From contig CASEXH010000024.1 in assembly GCA_949291945.1 (NCBI GenBank), positions 1-62,284 on the forward strand: a DNA stretch of 62,284 bases. Reading direction: 5' to 3'. This document shows, in pieces, positions 7,928-17,632 of this stretch. This stretch comes from an uncultured Bacillota bacterium. Lineage in GTDB: Bacteria; Bacillota; Clostridia; Lachnospirales; Lachnospiraceae. The position numbers and the translations under genes are program-made. Under the pieces are notes generated by a model. That model did no database searches, was not told the origin of the DNA, and saw only the letters and a program-made list of their open reading frames with translations. How positions within the stretch are numbered: position 1 is the first letter of the stretch; every line of letters begins with the position of its first letter.

Positions 7928-10900
7928 TTATTCCGTTCTCAGAGCTGTCACCGGATCGCTCTTAGCCGCCTTCTTAGAAGGAATCAGTCCTCCGATCAGA
8001 GTCAGGACCACACTGAGCAGGATCAGGATCAGCGCCGGCGCCGGCTGAAGCACCGCATTGATATTATTGGTGCCTGCCAAATGATGAATCAGGGCGTTGC
8101 CCGGTATCAGCAGCAATAAGGTGATGATGATCCCCAGAAGTCCTGCGCACAGACCGATGATAAAGGTCTCTGCATTAAATACCTGGGAAATGTTTCCCTT
8201 AGAAGCACCGATAGCCCGGAGAATACCGATTTCCTTCTTCCTCTCCAGCACACTGATGTAGGTAATAACGCCAATCATAATCGAAGATACCACCAGAGAA
8301 ATCGCTACAAAAGCAATCAGCACATAACTGATGATGTCAATGATATCCGTCACAGAGGACATCAGGGTTCCCACCACATCTGTGTATGTAATCACCTGTT
8401 CGTCTTTTCCTGCTGCTTCCATACGGCTATTATAATTATCCAGAATATCCACCACATATTCTTTGCTCTCAAAGTCTTTCGGATAGATGGCAATACCACT
8501 TGGCACAGCAAAGTCCACATAGCCCAGATTTCTCAGATTTCCTTCGTAAGTAGCGTCCTGTGTAGAATTCATGGACATAAAAAGCTCTGCCATTTCCTCT
8601 CCGTCCATATTGATCTGGAAGGCATTGGAAAATGCCTCTGCATCAATGTTCATGGCGGACTGAAGATTTTCTCCGATCTGAGCAATGGCCTGGGTCATAG
8701 CTGTTTCCATGGCGCTGCTGATTTGTCCCATCATCTGCTCCATGGCAGAAGAAATCTGGCTCTGGAGTGCCTGTGCCAGCGTACCGGAGTAGGAATCCAT
8801 AAGCTGCTGCATATAGCTCTCCATGGACTGGGAGATCTGATCCCGGAGACTTCCGGTATCGATCATGGAAGACAGCCCCTGGGTCAGCCTTGCCTGGGCA
8901 TCCTCTGTATTCAGGTATTCCAGGAAATAATCGTCTATCTGTGCCGGATCCGGAAGGCTGTTGGCTGCGGCATAGCTTTGATAGCCTGCTGCCAGGTTTC
9001 CTGCCAGATTTTCCAACTGTTCCTGGGTCACCCAGACCTCTCCATTGGTCTGGAAAATTTCCGTTCCCCATCTGCCCAGAATCTCCTGAGCTTCTGATGT
9101 CTGGAGATACTCCAGAAGATAATCATCGAACATCTCCGGATCTATCTGACCGTTCTCATCGGTCAGTCCGTTCTGGGCCGCATATGTCTGGAAGCTGGTC
9201 AGCACCTCTCCAAACATCTGCTGGAGCTGTTCAGATGAGACTGTTACAGTGCCATTCTGGGCCATGATCTCTTTCACACTGTCACAGAGAATTGTCCTGG
9301 CTTCTTCTGTCTGTAGATATTCCAGGAAATACTCTCCCAGCCGGGAATAATCTGCCTGAGGATTTCCCTGGGCATATGCCTGATATCCCTCCAGTAATCC
9401 TGAGATCATAGTCTGCATATCTTCTGAGGTTACCTGGATATTCAAGCTGCTCATCAGATCTCCCAGATTCATTTCCGGCATCTGGGGCAAATCCAGAGTA
9501 ATACTTCCCAGATCCAGCATACCTGAAAGATCTAGCGTACCGGGATCAATCCCCTCCATTCCTGAAAGGTCAAAGGAACCGGTAAGACCCTGGGTCATAG
9601 TGCTTTCATCAAACTGGAAAGCCTCCCGAAGAGCGTTTTCATCTATGGTTACCAGAGAGTCCATATTAAAGTCTGACTGGCTGCTCTCTTCCCCGAAATT
9701 CTCGTTAGTAAAAACATTTACCGTATGATCTGCCAGCTGTTTCTGTACGATCTCCTTATTTTCTGCCTCCTGGACTACATGTTCCGTTAGAGCAGAAGTA
9801 TAGCCGATACCTGTGGTGAGAAGAGCGCCGCTTACATCCTCCCTTGGCTGTACGATCCCCACGATCTTCAGGTCTTCTCCCTGGTCCACCAAATCATTCA
9901 TATATTCTTTATCATCAGTCTTATCTCTCCAGACCTGATACTGGTCGTCATATTCATAATAGTCTGCGCTGTTTACCAGTTTAAAAGTAATTCCCAGGAT
10001 ATCCTCATATGTATAAGTTCCCATGTCTTCCGGAACTTCCACATTTTCTTCATTGATGAACTGGCGGATCATGTCGTCCAGCTCCACAGAATCCCGCAGT
10101 CCCATGGTATACAGCATAAAATCGCTGATACTTCCCCCGGAAGTAAGCACCAGCACACATTCATTATAGTTCTTGGGCCAGCGTCCCGCCTTTACGTCAT
10201 ACTGATCTATATACAAGTTGGTATTTTCCGGCATCTCATAAAACACATCTGTACTCATCATAGAGGACATCATACTGCTGGAACTGCTGGATGATCCGAA
10301 GCCCAGCGCTTCAAAAGAACTGTCCGGATTAACCTGCCGCACATCCTCCTCGTCCTGAAGGTATATCTGCGGAACCACATCATAGGAGTATTCAACCGCA
10401 TTGGTATACTCCTCAATGCCGCTGTCCCCGCTGTCCAGATATTTTTTAAGAGACTCCAGGTCATTGGAATCCATGGTAGAAAACATATCCGTGACCATGT
10501 TAATGACGTTGATATCTCCAGACTCTTTTGCCTCTTCCCCTCCGGCCGTGTCCCCGGAAAGCATGGAAGAGAAATCTACTCCCGTACTTTGGATCTCCAG
10601 AGGGTATTCCGACAAAGTTTCTTCTTCTACATTCTGGATGTAGTCGTTGACTCCTGTAGACAAAGCCAGGATCAAAGAAATACCGATGATCCCGATAGAC
10701 CCTGCAAAAGAGGTCAGAAGGGTCCTGGCCTTCTTTGTCCGCAGATTGTTGAAGCTCAAAGACAAAGCCGTCAGAAATGACATGGAAGATTTCCCCATAT
10801 TTTTATGCTGAGGAGGCTCCTCCGTCTCCTGATCCAATAGAAACGGATCTGTGTCTGAGCGGATCTTTCCGTCTCTTAAATTTACGATCCTGGTGGCATA

Positions 10901-11515
10901 TTCCTGGGCCAGTTCCGGATTGTGAGTGACCATGACTACCAGCCGGTCCCTTGCCACCTCTCTTAAAAGATCCATCACCTGAACGCTGGTATCGCTGTCC
11001 AGAGCCCCGGTAGGCTCATCGGCCAGCAAGATATCCGGGTCATTAACCAAAGCTCTGGCAATGGCCACCCTCTGCATCTGTCCTCCGGACATCTGGTTTG
11101 GCTTTTTGTGAAGCTGTTCTCCAAGGCCTACTTCTTCCAGCGCTTTAATGGCTCTCTTCCGTCTCTCCGCTTTTCCTATACCGGAAATAGTCAACGCCAG
11201 TTCTACATTAGCCAGAACCGTCTGGTGCGGGATCAGGTTATAACTCTGAAAAACAAATCCGATAGTATGGTTCCTGTAGGAATCCCAGTCCCGGTCTTTA
11301 TATTTTTTGGTAGAAATACCGTTAATGATCAGATCCCCGCTGTCATATCGATCCAGGCCTCCAATAATATTCAACAGTGTGGTCTTTCCTGAACCGCTGG
11401 GGCCCAGGATTGCCACAAATTCATTATCTCTCAGGTTCAGGCTCACATCGTCTAAGGCTTTCTGCACCAGCTTTCCGGTCCGGTATTCCTTGCAAACATG
11501 TTGAATCTGCAGCAT
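7928..11515 (-). CDS. Very large MacB/FtsX-type ABC transporter (ATPase-permease fusion)
   Basis: An 1195-residue protein. Residues 1-225 are a LolD/MacB-type ATPase (Walker [10 protein letters not shown], signature [10 protein letters not shown], Walker [13 protein letters not shown]). A transmembrane helix near residues 265-290 leads into a very long extracytoplasmic region. FtsX-type permease helices follow at the C-terminus (about 1040-1190), with the usual [15 protein letters not shown] motif. The external part includes three tandem repeats of 50-60 residues (about 695-875), each ending in an EYLxTxEA phrase, then a Met/Gln-rich helical stretch. This family exports or senses peptides, or works mechanically on the envelope. 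The substrate is unknown. It is monocistronic by position. Confidence 0.88.
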   Translation of the reverse strand: MLQIQHVCKEYRTGKLVQKALDDVSLNLRDNEFVAILGPSGSGKTTLLNIIGGLDRYDSGDLIINGISTKKYKDRDWDSYRNHTIGFVFQSYNLIPHQTVLANVELALTISGIGKAERRKRAIKALEEVGLGEQLHKKPNQMSGGQMQRVAIARALVNDPDILLADEPTGALDSDTSVQVMDLLREVARDRLVVMVTHNPELAQEYATRIVNLRDGKIRSDTDPFLLDQETEEPPQHKNMGKSSMSFLTALSLSFNNLRTKKARTLLTSFAGSIGIIGISLILALSTGVNDYIQNVEEETLSEYPLEIQSTGVDFSSMLSGDTAGGEEAKESGDINVINMVTDMFSTMDSNDLESLKKYLDSGDSGIEEYTNAVEYSYDVVPQIYLQDEEDVRQVNPDSSFEALGFGSSSSSSSMMSSMMSTDVFYEMPENTNLYIDQYDVKAGRWPKNYNECVLVLTSGGSISDFMLYTMGLRDSVELDDMIRQFINEENVEVPEDMGTYTYEDILGITFKLVNSADYYEYDDQYQVWRDKTDDKEYMNDLVDQGEDLKIVGIVQPREDVSGALLTTGIGYTSALTEHVVQEAENKEIVQKQLADHTVNVFTNENFGEESSQSDFNMDSLVTIDENALREAFQFDESTMTQGLTGSFDLSGMEGIDPGTLDLSGMLDLGSITLDLPQMPEMNLGDLMSSLNIQVTSEDMQTMISGLLEGYQAYAQGNPQADYSRLGEYFLEYLQTEEARTILCDSVKEIMAQNGTVTVSSEQLQQMFGEVLTSFQTYAAQNGLTDENGQIDPEMFDDYLLEYLQTSEAQEILGRWGTEIFQTNGEVWVTQEQLENLAGNLAAGYQSYAAANSLPDPAQIDDYFLEYLNTEDAQARLTQGLSSMIDTGSLRDQISQSMESYMQQLMDSYSGTLAQALQSQISSAMEQMMGQISSAMETAMTQAIAQIGENLQSAMNIDAEAFSNAFQINMDGEEMAELFMSMNSTQDATYEGNLRNLGYVDFAVPSGIAIYPKDFESKEYVVDILDNYNSRMEAAGKDEQVITYTDVVGTLMSSVTDIIDIISYVLIAFVAISLVVSSIMIGVITYISVLERKKEIGILRAIGASKGNISQVFNAETFIIGLCAGLLGIIITLLLLIPGNALIHHLAGTNNINAVLQPAPALILILLSVVLTLIGGLIPSKKAAKSDPVTALRTE

Positions 11516-11548
11516 TTGCTATACGTCCTTTCTTTATCAAATCAAACT

Positions 11549-11611
11549 CTTTTGGAAAACAAAGCAGGGCCGCCTGCTTCAGATCCCTTCCCCCTTGATC
11601 TGGTCCAAAAG
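11549..11611 (-). terminator. Terminator embedded in a three-stem RNA element
   Basis: On the minus strand, AAGCAGG-CGGC-CCTGCTT followed by TGTTTT (11579 to about 11556) is a convincing terminator hairpin after the symporter gene. Two more helices enclose or precede it: CTTTTGGA/TCCAAAAG (11611-11604 with 11556-11549) and CAGATC/GATCTG (11602-11597 with 11585-11580). Together these could form a three-way junction just upstream of the large ABC gene. I do not recognise a known riboswitch class. The rest of 11612-11678 shows nothing. Confidence 0.6.
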
Positions 11612-11678
11612 AAAGCACAATAAAATGCTACTACAATTAAAAGGAAAATACAACGGTCAATCTTTTTCTCTTCTCTTA

Positions 11679-13094
11679 CTATTTTCTCTTTTCATAATCG
11701 TTCAGAGCCTGTACTGCCTGTGGCGCCATAGGAATCAACGCCGTCATATTAAAAATTGTCATCAGACCCACTCCGAAGTCTCCCAGATCCCAGACAAACG
11801 TATAGGCCGCCAATCCTCCCACAAACAGCATGACAAGAGCCAGGATTTTATACATCGTCTGTGAAATCCAGTTATCTCCGAAAAGGTAGGCAATATTAGG
11901 TCTTGCGTAAAAAAGAATACCTATAAAAGTGGAAAAACTGAAAAGCCAGAGAATCACCGCAATAAACACCCCTCCCAGGCTTCCCAGATGGTAGTTCATA
12001 GCAGTCTGAAGCAGATCCATGCCTTCCAGTCCGGCGGTCATGCTTTCCGGAGTCAGCAGCATGATCATAGCCGTACAGCTGCAGATGACCAATGTATCGA
12101 TAAATACCCCCAGAGCCTGAAGGAGTCCCTCTTTGGCAGGATGGCTGATATCTGCGGCGGCTGCTGCACAAGGGGCCGAGCCAGAGCCTGCTTCATTAGA
12201 GAAAAGTCCTCTCTTTGCCCCGTTCATGATCACAGCACCAATCCCTCCTGCCGCTGCCTGGCGAAAGCCAAAGGCCTCTGCAAAGATCCTTTGAAAAACT
12301 CCCGGAAGGGCCTCCAGATTTGTCAGAATAATAAAGAAAGTGACCAAAAGGTAACATACCGCCATGACCGGTACCATAATGTCCAGTACCCGGATGGTGG
12401 CGTGTTTCCTCAGGACGATCACCGCCGCCAGAGTCACCAGGAAGATCGTCGTAAAAAGCGGCGGTATCTGAAAAGCATTCTCAAAGGCAGAGGACACAGA
12501 GTTTCCGATCACCTGGCTGATCCCGCACCAGCAAACCAGACCGGACAATGCGAATAGACAAGCCAATAAAGACTTTTTCTTTCCTTTTTTGTTCTTTCTG
12601 AAAAAGTGGTGGATATAATAGGCAGGGCCGCCCCGGTATCCTCCGTAAAGGGGGTCTTTTTCCTTGTAAAGCTGGGCCAGGGTAGCCTCTGCAAAAGCGG
12701 TGGAAGAACCCAGCAGGGCGATAAGCCACATCCAGAACACTGCTCCCGCTCCTCCTGCAGAAATGGCAGCCACCACACCTACCAGATTTCCCATCCCAAC
12801 TCTGGTAGCAGTAGATACGATCAGTGCCTGGACGCCGGAAATCGCCCCTTTGGGTCCCTCGCTTTTCTTCTCCGTAACTACCCGGATCATATCCGGGAAC
12901 ATCCGGAAGGGTAGGAATCTGGTCCGGATAGTAAAGTAAATCCCTGAAGGGATCAAGATCAGCACCAAAAGAGAAATCCCCAGAGAACTGCCTCCCGGCA
13001 GGGGTATGGTGATAAAATCTCCCCATAAAATATCAAATACAGCATAAAAAATCCTCATGAAGCCGCTGACTGCTTCCCGAAAAAAATCCATCAT
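11679..13094 (-). CDS. Sodium:alanine/glycine symporter (AGCS family)
   Basis: A 471-residue membrane protein with about eleven hydrophobic segments. AGCS-family phrases include TAISAGGAGAVFWMW-like and NEAGSGSAPCAAAAA, the latter the usual GSAP substrate-loop region. It would import alanine or glycine with Na+ across the cytoplasmic membrane. Two consecutive ATGs at 13094 and 13091 are possible starts; a GAGGA lies 13 bases upstream of the first. It is divergent from a LysR regulator. TTTACA and TATACT with a 17-bp spacer form its likely promoter at about 13146-13175. Confidence 0.9.
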   Translation of the reverse strand: MMDFFREAVSGFMRIFYAVFDILWGDFITIPLPGGSSLGISLLVLILIPSGIYFTIRTRFLPFRMFPDMIRVVTEKKSEGPKGAISGVQALIVSTATRVGMGNLVGVVAAISAGGAGAVFWMWLIALLGSSTAFAEATLAQLYKEKDPLYGGYRGGPAYYIHHFFRKNKKGKKKSLLACLFALSGLVCWCGISQVIGNSVSSAFENAFQIPPLFTTIFLVTLAAVIVLRKHATIRVLDIMVPVMAVCYLLVTFFIILTNLEALPGVFQRIFAEAFGFRQAAAGGIGAVIMNGAKRGLFSNEAGSGSAPCAAAAADISHPAKEGLLQALGVFIDTLVICSCTAMIMLLTPESMTAGLEGMDLLQTAMNYHLGSLGGVFIAVILWLFSFSTFIGILFYARPNIAYLFGDNWISQTMYKILALVMLFVGGLAAYTFVWDLGDFGVGLMTIFNMTALIPMAPQAVQALNDYEKRK

Positions 13095-13178
13095 TGATCC
13101 ATATCCTCACGATCTGTAATATTTCCTTGTGGAGTCAGTAGTTTTAGTATATAGTAAGAATGTAAATCTGTAAAATCA

Positions 13179-13211
13179 ATAGTTATAATACTATAGATCG
13201 AAAAAATCGAT
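13179..13211. promoter_or_regulatory. LysR-type operator dyads in the divergent intergenic region
   Basis: The 15-base dyad atcga-aaaaa-tcgat at 13197-13211 contains a T-N11-A motif, the core of LysR-type regulator sites. A second perfect dyad atagt-tataat-actat lies just upstream near 13180-13195. Both lie between the LysR gene and the symporter, so autoregulation and control of the symporter are expected; this is inference from position. Confidence 0.5.
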
Positions 13212-13252
13212 ATTTAAAATTGTTTAATATAGAACTGCAGGGGAGAAAAAGT

Positions 13253-14137
13253 ATGGATACCAAGAATTTAACTACCTTTATCTATGTGGCGGAACTGCGC
13301 AGCTTCACAAAAGCCGCAGACCGTCTGGGATTTTCCCAGTCTACGGTCTCCTTTCAGATCAAACAACTGGAAACCGAACTGAGCTGTCAGCTCTTTGAAC
13401 GGATCAATCATACTGTCCATCTCACAGAAAAAGGCCGGGAAGTCCTGGAATACGCTCATCAGATCAACCGGATGACCCGGGAACTGAAAGACAGCATGAA
13501 AGAAGAAGCTTCCTCCGGATATATCCGTCTGGCCATGGCAGACTCCCTGTGCACCTCTCTTTTGTCCAGGGATTTTCTCCATTTCCGGAAGCTTTATCCC
13601 AATATCTCCCTGAAGATCATTGCCGCAGGGACTGAAGAAATGTTCCGTTTGATGAACCACAATGAAGCGGACGCTATCCTGACGCTGGACAATCACATCT
13701 ACAATACAGAGTATCGGATCTTCCGGGAAGAGAAGGTTCGCACCTTTTTTGTGGCCGGAGCCGGTACCAGGATTGCCTCTGCTTCTTCTCTTTCCATAGA
13801 AGAACTGCTCCTCCAGCCCTTTATCCTGACAGAGAAAGGCATGAGCTACCGGCGGCTGCTGGAGGAAAGACTGGCAGAACTTTCCCTGGAAATCCAGCCA
13901 ATCCTGGAAGTCGGAAGTACAGAGCTGATCTGCTCCCTGACGGAACAAGGAGCCGGTATCTCCTTTCTTCCGGAATATGTCATAAAGGACAGAGTAAAGG
14001 CCGGAACACTGGTCTGTCTGCCAGTGTCCGGCCTGGAAATCCATGTATGGAAACAGCTTCTGTATCATCGGAATAAATGGGTGTCTCCTCAGATGGAGAC
14101 GGTATTGAAGTATTGTGTGAGCAGGGAGTTTAAATAA
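13253..14137 (+). CDS. LysR-family transcriptional regulator
   Basis: A 294-residue LysR protein. The N-terminal winged helix-turn-helix shows the family phrase TKAADRLGFSQSTVSFQIKQLE, followed by a linker helix and a periplasmic-binding-protein-like effector domain (about 90-290). An ATG at 13220 is in frame, but GGGAGA (13241-13246) precedes the ATG at 13253 at normal spacing and gives the standard start M-D-T-K-N-L-T-T-F. It is divergent from the AGCS symporter, its likely target. The 3' end overlaps the convergent DUF1638 gene by 8 bp. Confidence 0.9.
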   Translation: MDTKNLTTFIYVAELRSFTKAADRLGFSQSTVSFQIKQLETELSCQLFERINHTVHLTEKGREVLEYAHQINRMTRELKDSMKEEASSGYIRLAMADSLCTSLLSRDFLHFRKLYPNISLKIIAAGTEEMFRLMNHNEADAILTLDNHIYNTEYRIFREEKVRTFFVAGAGTRIASASSLSIEELLLQPFILTEKGMSYRRLLEERLAELSLEIQPILEVGSTELICSLTEQGAGISFLPEYVIKDRVKAGTLVCLPVSGLEIHVWKQLLYHRNKWVSPQMETVLKYCVSREFK

Positions 14138-14807
14138 AGGATTTCATATGCCATTCTCTCTGGAGGACCATTTTAATAGTTTCTCCTTTCTGGGCCACCA
14201 GGAAATCCCCGTCGATTTTTCCTGCCGCCATTTTCTTCAGGATTCCCCAGCCGCCCTGGATTTTGGAAAGCCTTCCGCCGATCATATCCGCCAAGGGCTG
14301 TATGTACTCCTCTATTTCTTCCAGGGGATAGATACCTGTATCGATGATATAAAAGTTTTCAAAGCCACGGAACATAGTCCGCATATATTCCTCAGTAGCT
14401 TCCGGACCTTTTTCTTCCAGGATCCGGCTCAGATCCAGGCGGGAATTTTTCATATACTCCATCCATCCGTGGCTGAGAAAAAATCCATCTTTTGGTCTTT
14501 TCAACTCTTTCAGGTTCTCCCCGGACAGGAGGATATCCACACAGTCTCTGGTCTTGGGCACGATCAGCGGAGCATTTACGGCCTTAAGACCGGCAGTTGC
14601 TCCTCCGCAGCCGGAGACACACAGGAGGATTCTCTCCATATCTTCCATTTGATCGATCATACCCTGGAGATACTTCTGCAGCTCCATGGGACTACTGTGG
14701 AGGCTTTGAGGGATAAAGCGGACCTCTCCTTGAAATCCTGCCTCTTCCACTGCTTTTAAAAGTTCCCTCTTTAGTGTAGGACAGGACAGAATAATCTTTT
14801 TTTCCAT
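14130..14807 (-). CDS. DUF1638-family protein
   Basis: A 225-residue soluble protein matching my memory of DUF1638: an N-terminal ILSCPTLKRELL strand-helix, the pattern LHSSPMELQKYLQ, a cysteine/glycine cluster VSGCGGATAGL, TRDCVDILLSG and a downstream GWMEYM. DUF1638 proteins are usually encoded beside corrinoid-dependent methyltransferases, but their biochemical role is not firmly known. Here the gene starts 18 bp after the stop of the adenosylcobalamin-dependent ribonucleotide reductase and has no promoter of its own that I can see. Co-expression with that B12 enzyme is therefore likely. Corrinoid handling is a hypothesis, not a demonstrated function. Confidence 0.75.
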   Translation of the reverse strand: MEKKIILSCPTLKRELLKAVEEAGFQGEVRFIPQSLHSSPMELQKYLQGMIDQMEDMERILLCVSGCGGATAGLKAVNAPLIVPKTRDCVDILLSGENLKELKRPKDGFFLSHGWMEYMKNSRLDLSRILEEKGPEATEEYMRTMFRGFENFYIIDTGIYPLEEIEEYIQPLADMIGGRLSKIQGGWGILKKMAAGKIDGDFLVAQKGETIKMVLQREWHMKSFI

Positions 14808-14825
14808 AACTTTTAACCCTCTTTC

Positions 14826-16967
14826 TCAGGATTTTTCCTGCTCCGCTTTTCTCTCTTTCAGTTCCTGCTGCATCTCACGGTACATATCCATTAAAGCGTT
14901 TCCAACTGCCATAGGACAGCAGGCCCCTTTACTGGTATCTCCTCTGGTAACTTTTCTTGCTGTATAAGAAGGACAGGAACCGCTGGAATTCAGCTGGTCC
15001 ACAATAGTCTCAATACTGATCCCTCCTCTTGCAGAGATGGAGATCATCCTGGAAAGTCCTACCATAAAGTTATTGCAGCCTCCTGTGGATCCTTTGCTGA
15101 GATAGGTCTCTAAAAGCGCTCCCGTATGGGGGTCAAAAAGAGCAATGCAGTGCAGACTTCCGCAGCCGGTGATCAGCTTCCGCTTCTTGCCGATCACATC
15201 ATCACTGACCAGAAGGATCTCTCCTCTTTTCAGTCCCTCTCCCGGAGTCACTTCTTTCTTTTCTTTCTTCATCTCGGTATTCAGGATACCCACTCTCCTG
15301 CAGCCGTCCCGGAAGATGGTGATCCCTTTCAGCCCTTTTTCATAGGCGTATAGATACAGGTTCTCCGTCTCCTCTTTCGTAAAGCTGTTGGGGACGTTTA
15401 CCGTGGAGCTGATAGAGGCGTCAATATGTTCCTGCCATGCGGCCTGCATGTTGATCCTCTGACGGTAGTCCAGGGTCATGGCGGTGACAAAATATTCCGG
15501 CAGATCTTTATCATCTTCTATGTTGTGCTGTTTCATATAGTTTTCCACGATCTTGGTATAAACCTTGTAATATACATCTGTGCCGTGGAGGGATTCCGTC
15601 TTGCGCATATAATAATTAGCATAGATAGGTTCAATCCCCCCGGAGATCCCCAGCATGGTGGAAAGAGTCCCTGTAGGGGCTATGGTTAGAAGCTGAGAGT
15701 TCCTCAGTCCGTATTTTTTCACCAGTTCTCTGGTCTTCTCTGTGGTATTAGCCTGGAAATAAGGAGTCTCCATTACCTGCCCGATGTTGCACATAGGATA
15801 AGCCCCCTCCTCTTTTGCCAGAAGAGCCGAAGCTGAAATAGCCGTATCCGCCATGGCAAATCCGATCCTGTCGCACATGGCTACGGCCTCCTCTTCTCCA
15901 TAGGTAAGCCCCAGCTTAATCAAAGCATCTGCCAGCCCCATAATCCCCAGACCGATCTGCCTCCACTGCCGGACACTTTCTCTCTGCTCTTCCAGAGGAT
16001 GGAGGGGCAGGCCCTCATCCAGGACTTCATTCAAAGCTTTCACTGCTGCCTTTACACATGCTTTCAGTCCGTCAAAATCAAAATAGGAATGTTCAGAAAA
16101 AGGATCCCGGACAAAGGCGGAAAGGTTAATACTTCCCAGAAGACAGCTGCCTCCTGCCGGCAGAGGTTCCTCTGCACAGGGATTCACTCCGGCATAAGTA
16201 AATGTATCCGTATTGCGCAGAAGACTCCATCCGGTGATCCGGTCCCAGAACAGAGCTCCCGGCTCAGCATAATCCCAGTTTGTATCTGTGATCTTCCGAA
16301 ACAGCTCTCTGGCCTTTACCTTTTTCTCAATAACTTCCCCTGTAGTCTCTCTGGTATAGTGGAGGGTATACTCCTGATCTTTTTTTACTGCCTCCATAAA
16401 ATCTTTATGGATCCGCAGGGATATATTTGCCTTGGTCACTTTCTCCAGATCTGTCTTCAGCTCTATAAAATCTGGCACATCCGGGTGAGAACAATCCAGA
16501 GAGATCATCAGGGCTCCCCTTCTGCCGTTTTGTCCGATCAGGCCTGTGACCATGGAATACAGTTCCATAAAAGATACAGAGCCGGTAGTCTCTTTGGCCG
16601 CATTGTTGATCCTGGCACCTTTAGGAGCAAGTCCGGAAATATCAATGCCGCAGCCCCCTCCATAACTGTAAGTCCTGGCCAGCTTTTTCGCACAGTCAAA
16701 GATGCTTTCTATGTTGTCCTCCGGTGGGGATATCACGTAGCAGTTGGAGTAAGTCACTTTCCGCCCTTCTTTGTACAAGCCTCTGTTGGACAGGATCCTT
16801 CCGCCGTAAAGGAACTTTTTCTCCCGGATATACCCGGCCATTTCCTCATTGCCCCCGGTAACTCTTGTGAGCCATTCTTCAAAGCTTTCCCCCTGGTTCT
16901 GGTATTTTCTTGTCCAGATATCCATTCCAAGCTGGTTCTCTTCCCCCAGCCATTCCTTTTCTGTCAT
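14826..16967 (-). CDS. nrdJ: Adenosylcobalamin-dependent (class II) ribonucleotide reductase
   Basis: A 713-residue enzyme reducing ribonucleotides to deoxyribonucleotides through a cobalamin-generated thiyl radical, independent of oxygen. Visible elements include SNCYVISPPEDN and YGGGCGIDISGL in the active-site barrel, NPCAEEPLPAGGSCLLGSIN (the N-x-C-x-E finger loop), PTGTLSTMLG, and a C-terminal TSCPD-like region around STGGCNN. Cys pairs near the C-terminus (SGSCPSY, GACC) suit disulphide exchange. The reading frame is open for 55 codons further upstream, but GGAGGTG lies five bases before the ATG at 16967, which gives M-T-E-K-E-W and clears the promoter. DUF1638 follows in the operon. Confidence 0.93.
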   Translation of the reverse strand: MTEKEWLGEENQLGMDIWTRKYQNQGESFEEWLTRVTGGNEEMAGYIREKKFLYGGRILSNRGLYKEGRKVTYSNCYVISPPEDNIESIFDCAKKLARTYSYGGGCGIDISGLAPKGARINNAAKETTGSVSFMELYSMVTGLIGQNGRRGALMISLDCSHPDVPDFIELKTDLEKVTKANISLRIHKDFMEAVKKDQEYTLHYTRETTGEVIEKKVKARELFRKITDTNWDYAEPGALFWDRITGWSLLRNTDTFTYAGVNPCAEEPLPAGGSCLLGSINLSAFVRDPFSEHSYFDFDGLKACVKAAVKALNEVLDEGLPLHPLEEQRESVRQWRQIGLGIMGLADALIKLGLTYGEEEAVAMCDRIGFAMADTAISASALLAKEEGAYPMCNIGQVMETPYFQANTTEKTRELVKKYGLRNSQLLTIAPTGTLSTMLGISGGIEPIYANYYMRKTESLHGTDVYYKVYTKIVENYMKQHNIEDDKDLPEYFVTAMTLDYRQRINMQAAWQEHIDASISSTVNVPNSFTKEETENLYLYAYEKGLKGITIFRDGCRRVGILNTEMKKEKKEVTPGEGLKRGEILLVSDDVIGKKRKLITGCGSLHCIALFDPHTGALLETYLSKGSTGGCNNFMVGLSRMISISARGGISIETIVDQLNSSGSCPSYTARKVTRGDTSKGACCPMAVGNALMDMYREMQQELKERKAEQEKS

Positions 16968-16976
16968 GTTACACCT

Positions 16977-17030
16977 CCACAATATTTTGTATGCAAATCT
17001 GATGTTAGCACAATATTTAGGTGTTTGCAA
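16977..17030 (-). promoter_or_regulatory. nrdJ promoter with two NrdR-like boxes
   Basis: On the minus strand TTGCAA (17030-17025) and TAACAT (17007-17002) with a 17-bp spacer form the promoter. Two 16-bp elements fit the remembered NrdR pattern with C4, A6, A8, T9, T11 and G13: one at 17008-17023, filling the spacer, and one at 16977-16992, between the -10 and the start codon. They are exactly 31 bp apart, three helical turns, the arrangement expected for cooperative binding of the NrdR repressor. Confidence 0.72.
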
Positions 17031-17074
17031 CAGTAAAAAACAAGATCTTGTGTTTTCACAGAAAAAAGAGGGTG

Positions 17075-17545
17075 TCAGCCTTTCTGGATCTCCCGGATCA
17101 GGTTTACCATCTCGATGGCTCCCTGGGCACACTCAGAGCCTTTATTCCCTGCTTTGGATCCGGCTCTCTCAATGGCCTGCTCAATGTTTTCTGTGGTAAG
17201 CACACCGAACATCACGGGAATACCGCTTTTTAAAGATACTGAGGCGATCCCTTTGGAAACCTCATTGCACACATAATCATAGTGGCTGGTGCTTCCTCTG
17301 ATCACGGCACCCAGGCAGATCACAGCATCGTATTTGCCGCTTTCCGCCATCTTGGAGGCAATGAGAGGAATTTCAAATGCTCCCGGCACCCAGGCTACCT
17401 GAATATTTTCCTCTTTTACCTCATGGCGGGTAAGGGTATCCAAAGCGCCGCTTAATAACTTGGAAGTGATGAACTCATTAAATCTGGCTACGATAATTCC
17501 CACTTTAATGTCCTCAGATACTAATTTTCCTTCAAATGTTTTCAT
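17075..17545 (-). CDS. ribH: 6,7-dimethyl-8-ribityllumazine synthase
   Basis: A 156-residue protein that condenses 5-amino-6-ribitylaminouracil with 3,4-dihydroxy-2-butanone 4-phosphate, the penultimate riboflavin step. Motifs seen are [11 protein letters not shown] (N-terminal ring-binding region), [24 protein letters not shown] with the catalytic His, and [10 protein letters not shown]. The ATG at 17545 is chosen over one eight codons upstream because AAGGAGA lies nine bases before it. It is the last gene of the rib operon. Its 3' end adjoins the nrdJ promoter. Confidence 0.95.
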   Translation of the reverse strand: MKTFEGKLVSEDIKVGIIVARFNEFITSKLLSGALDTLTRHEVKEENIQVAWVPGAFEIPLIASKMAESGKYDAVICLGAVIRGSTSHYDYVCNEVSKGIASVSLKSGIPVMFGVLTTENIEQAIERAGSKAGNKGSECAQGAIEMVNLIREIQKG

Positions 17546-17632
17546 ACTATGATTCTCCTTATGCTTCATTCAAATTCGTACAGTATTTTATAAATAACTA
17601 CGCCAAATTCCTTTTCTATATCCTGTCTCTCT

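Noticed and set aside
15999..17036. A 345-codon plus-strand frame opposite nrdJ
   Set aside because: It is antisense to a clear class II ribonucleotide reductase, lacks a ribosome binding site, and its translation is rich in Cys, His and Phe without domain patterns.
17031..17074. Terminator after ribH
   Set aside because: An acaagatcttgt palindrome followed by T's on the minus strand has practically no loop, so a functional hairpin is doubtful.
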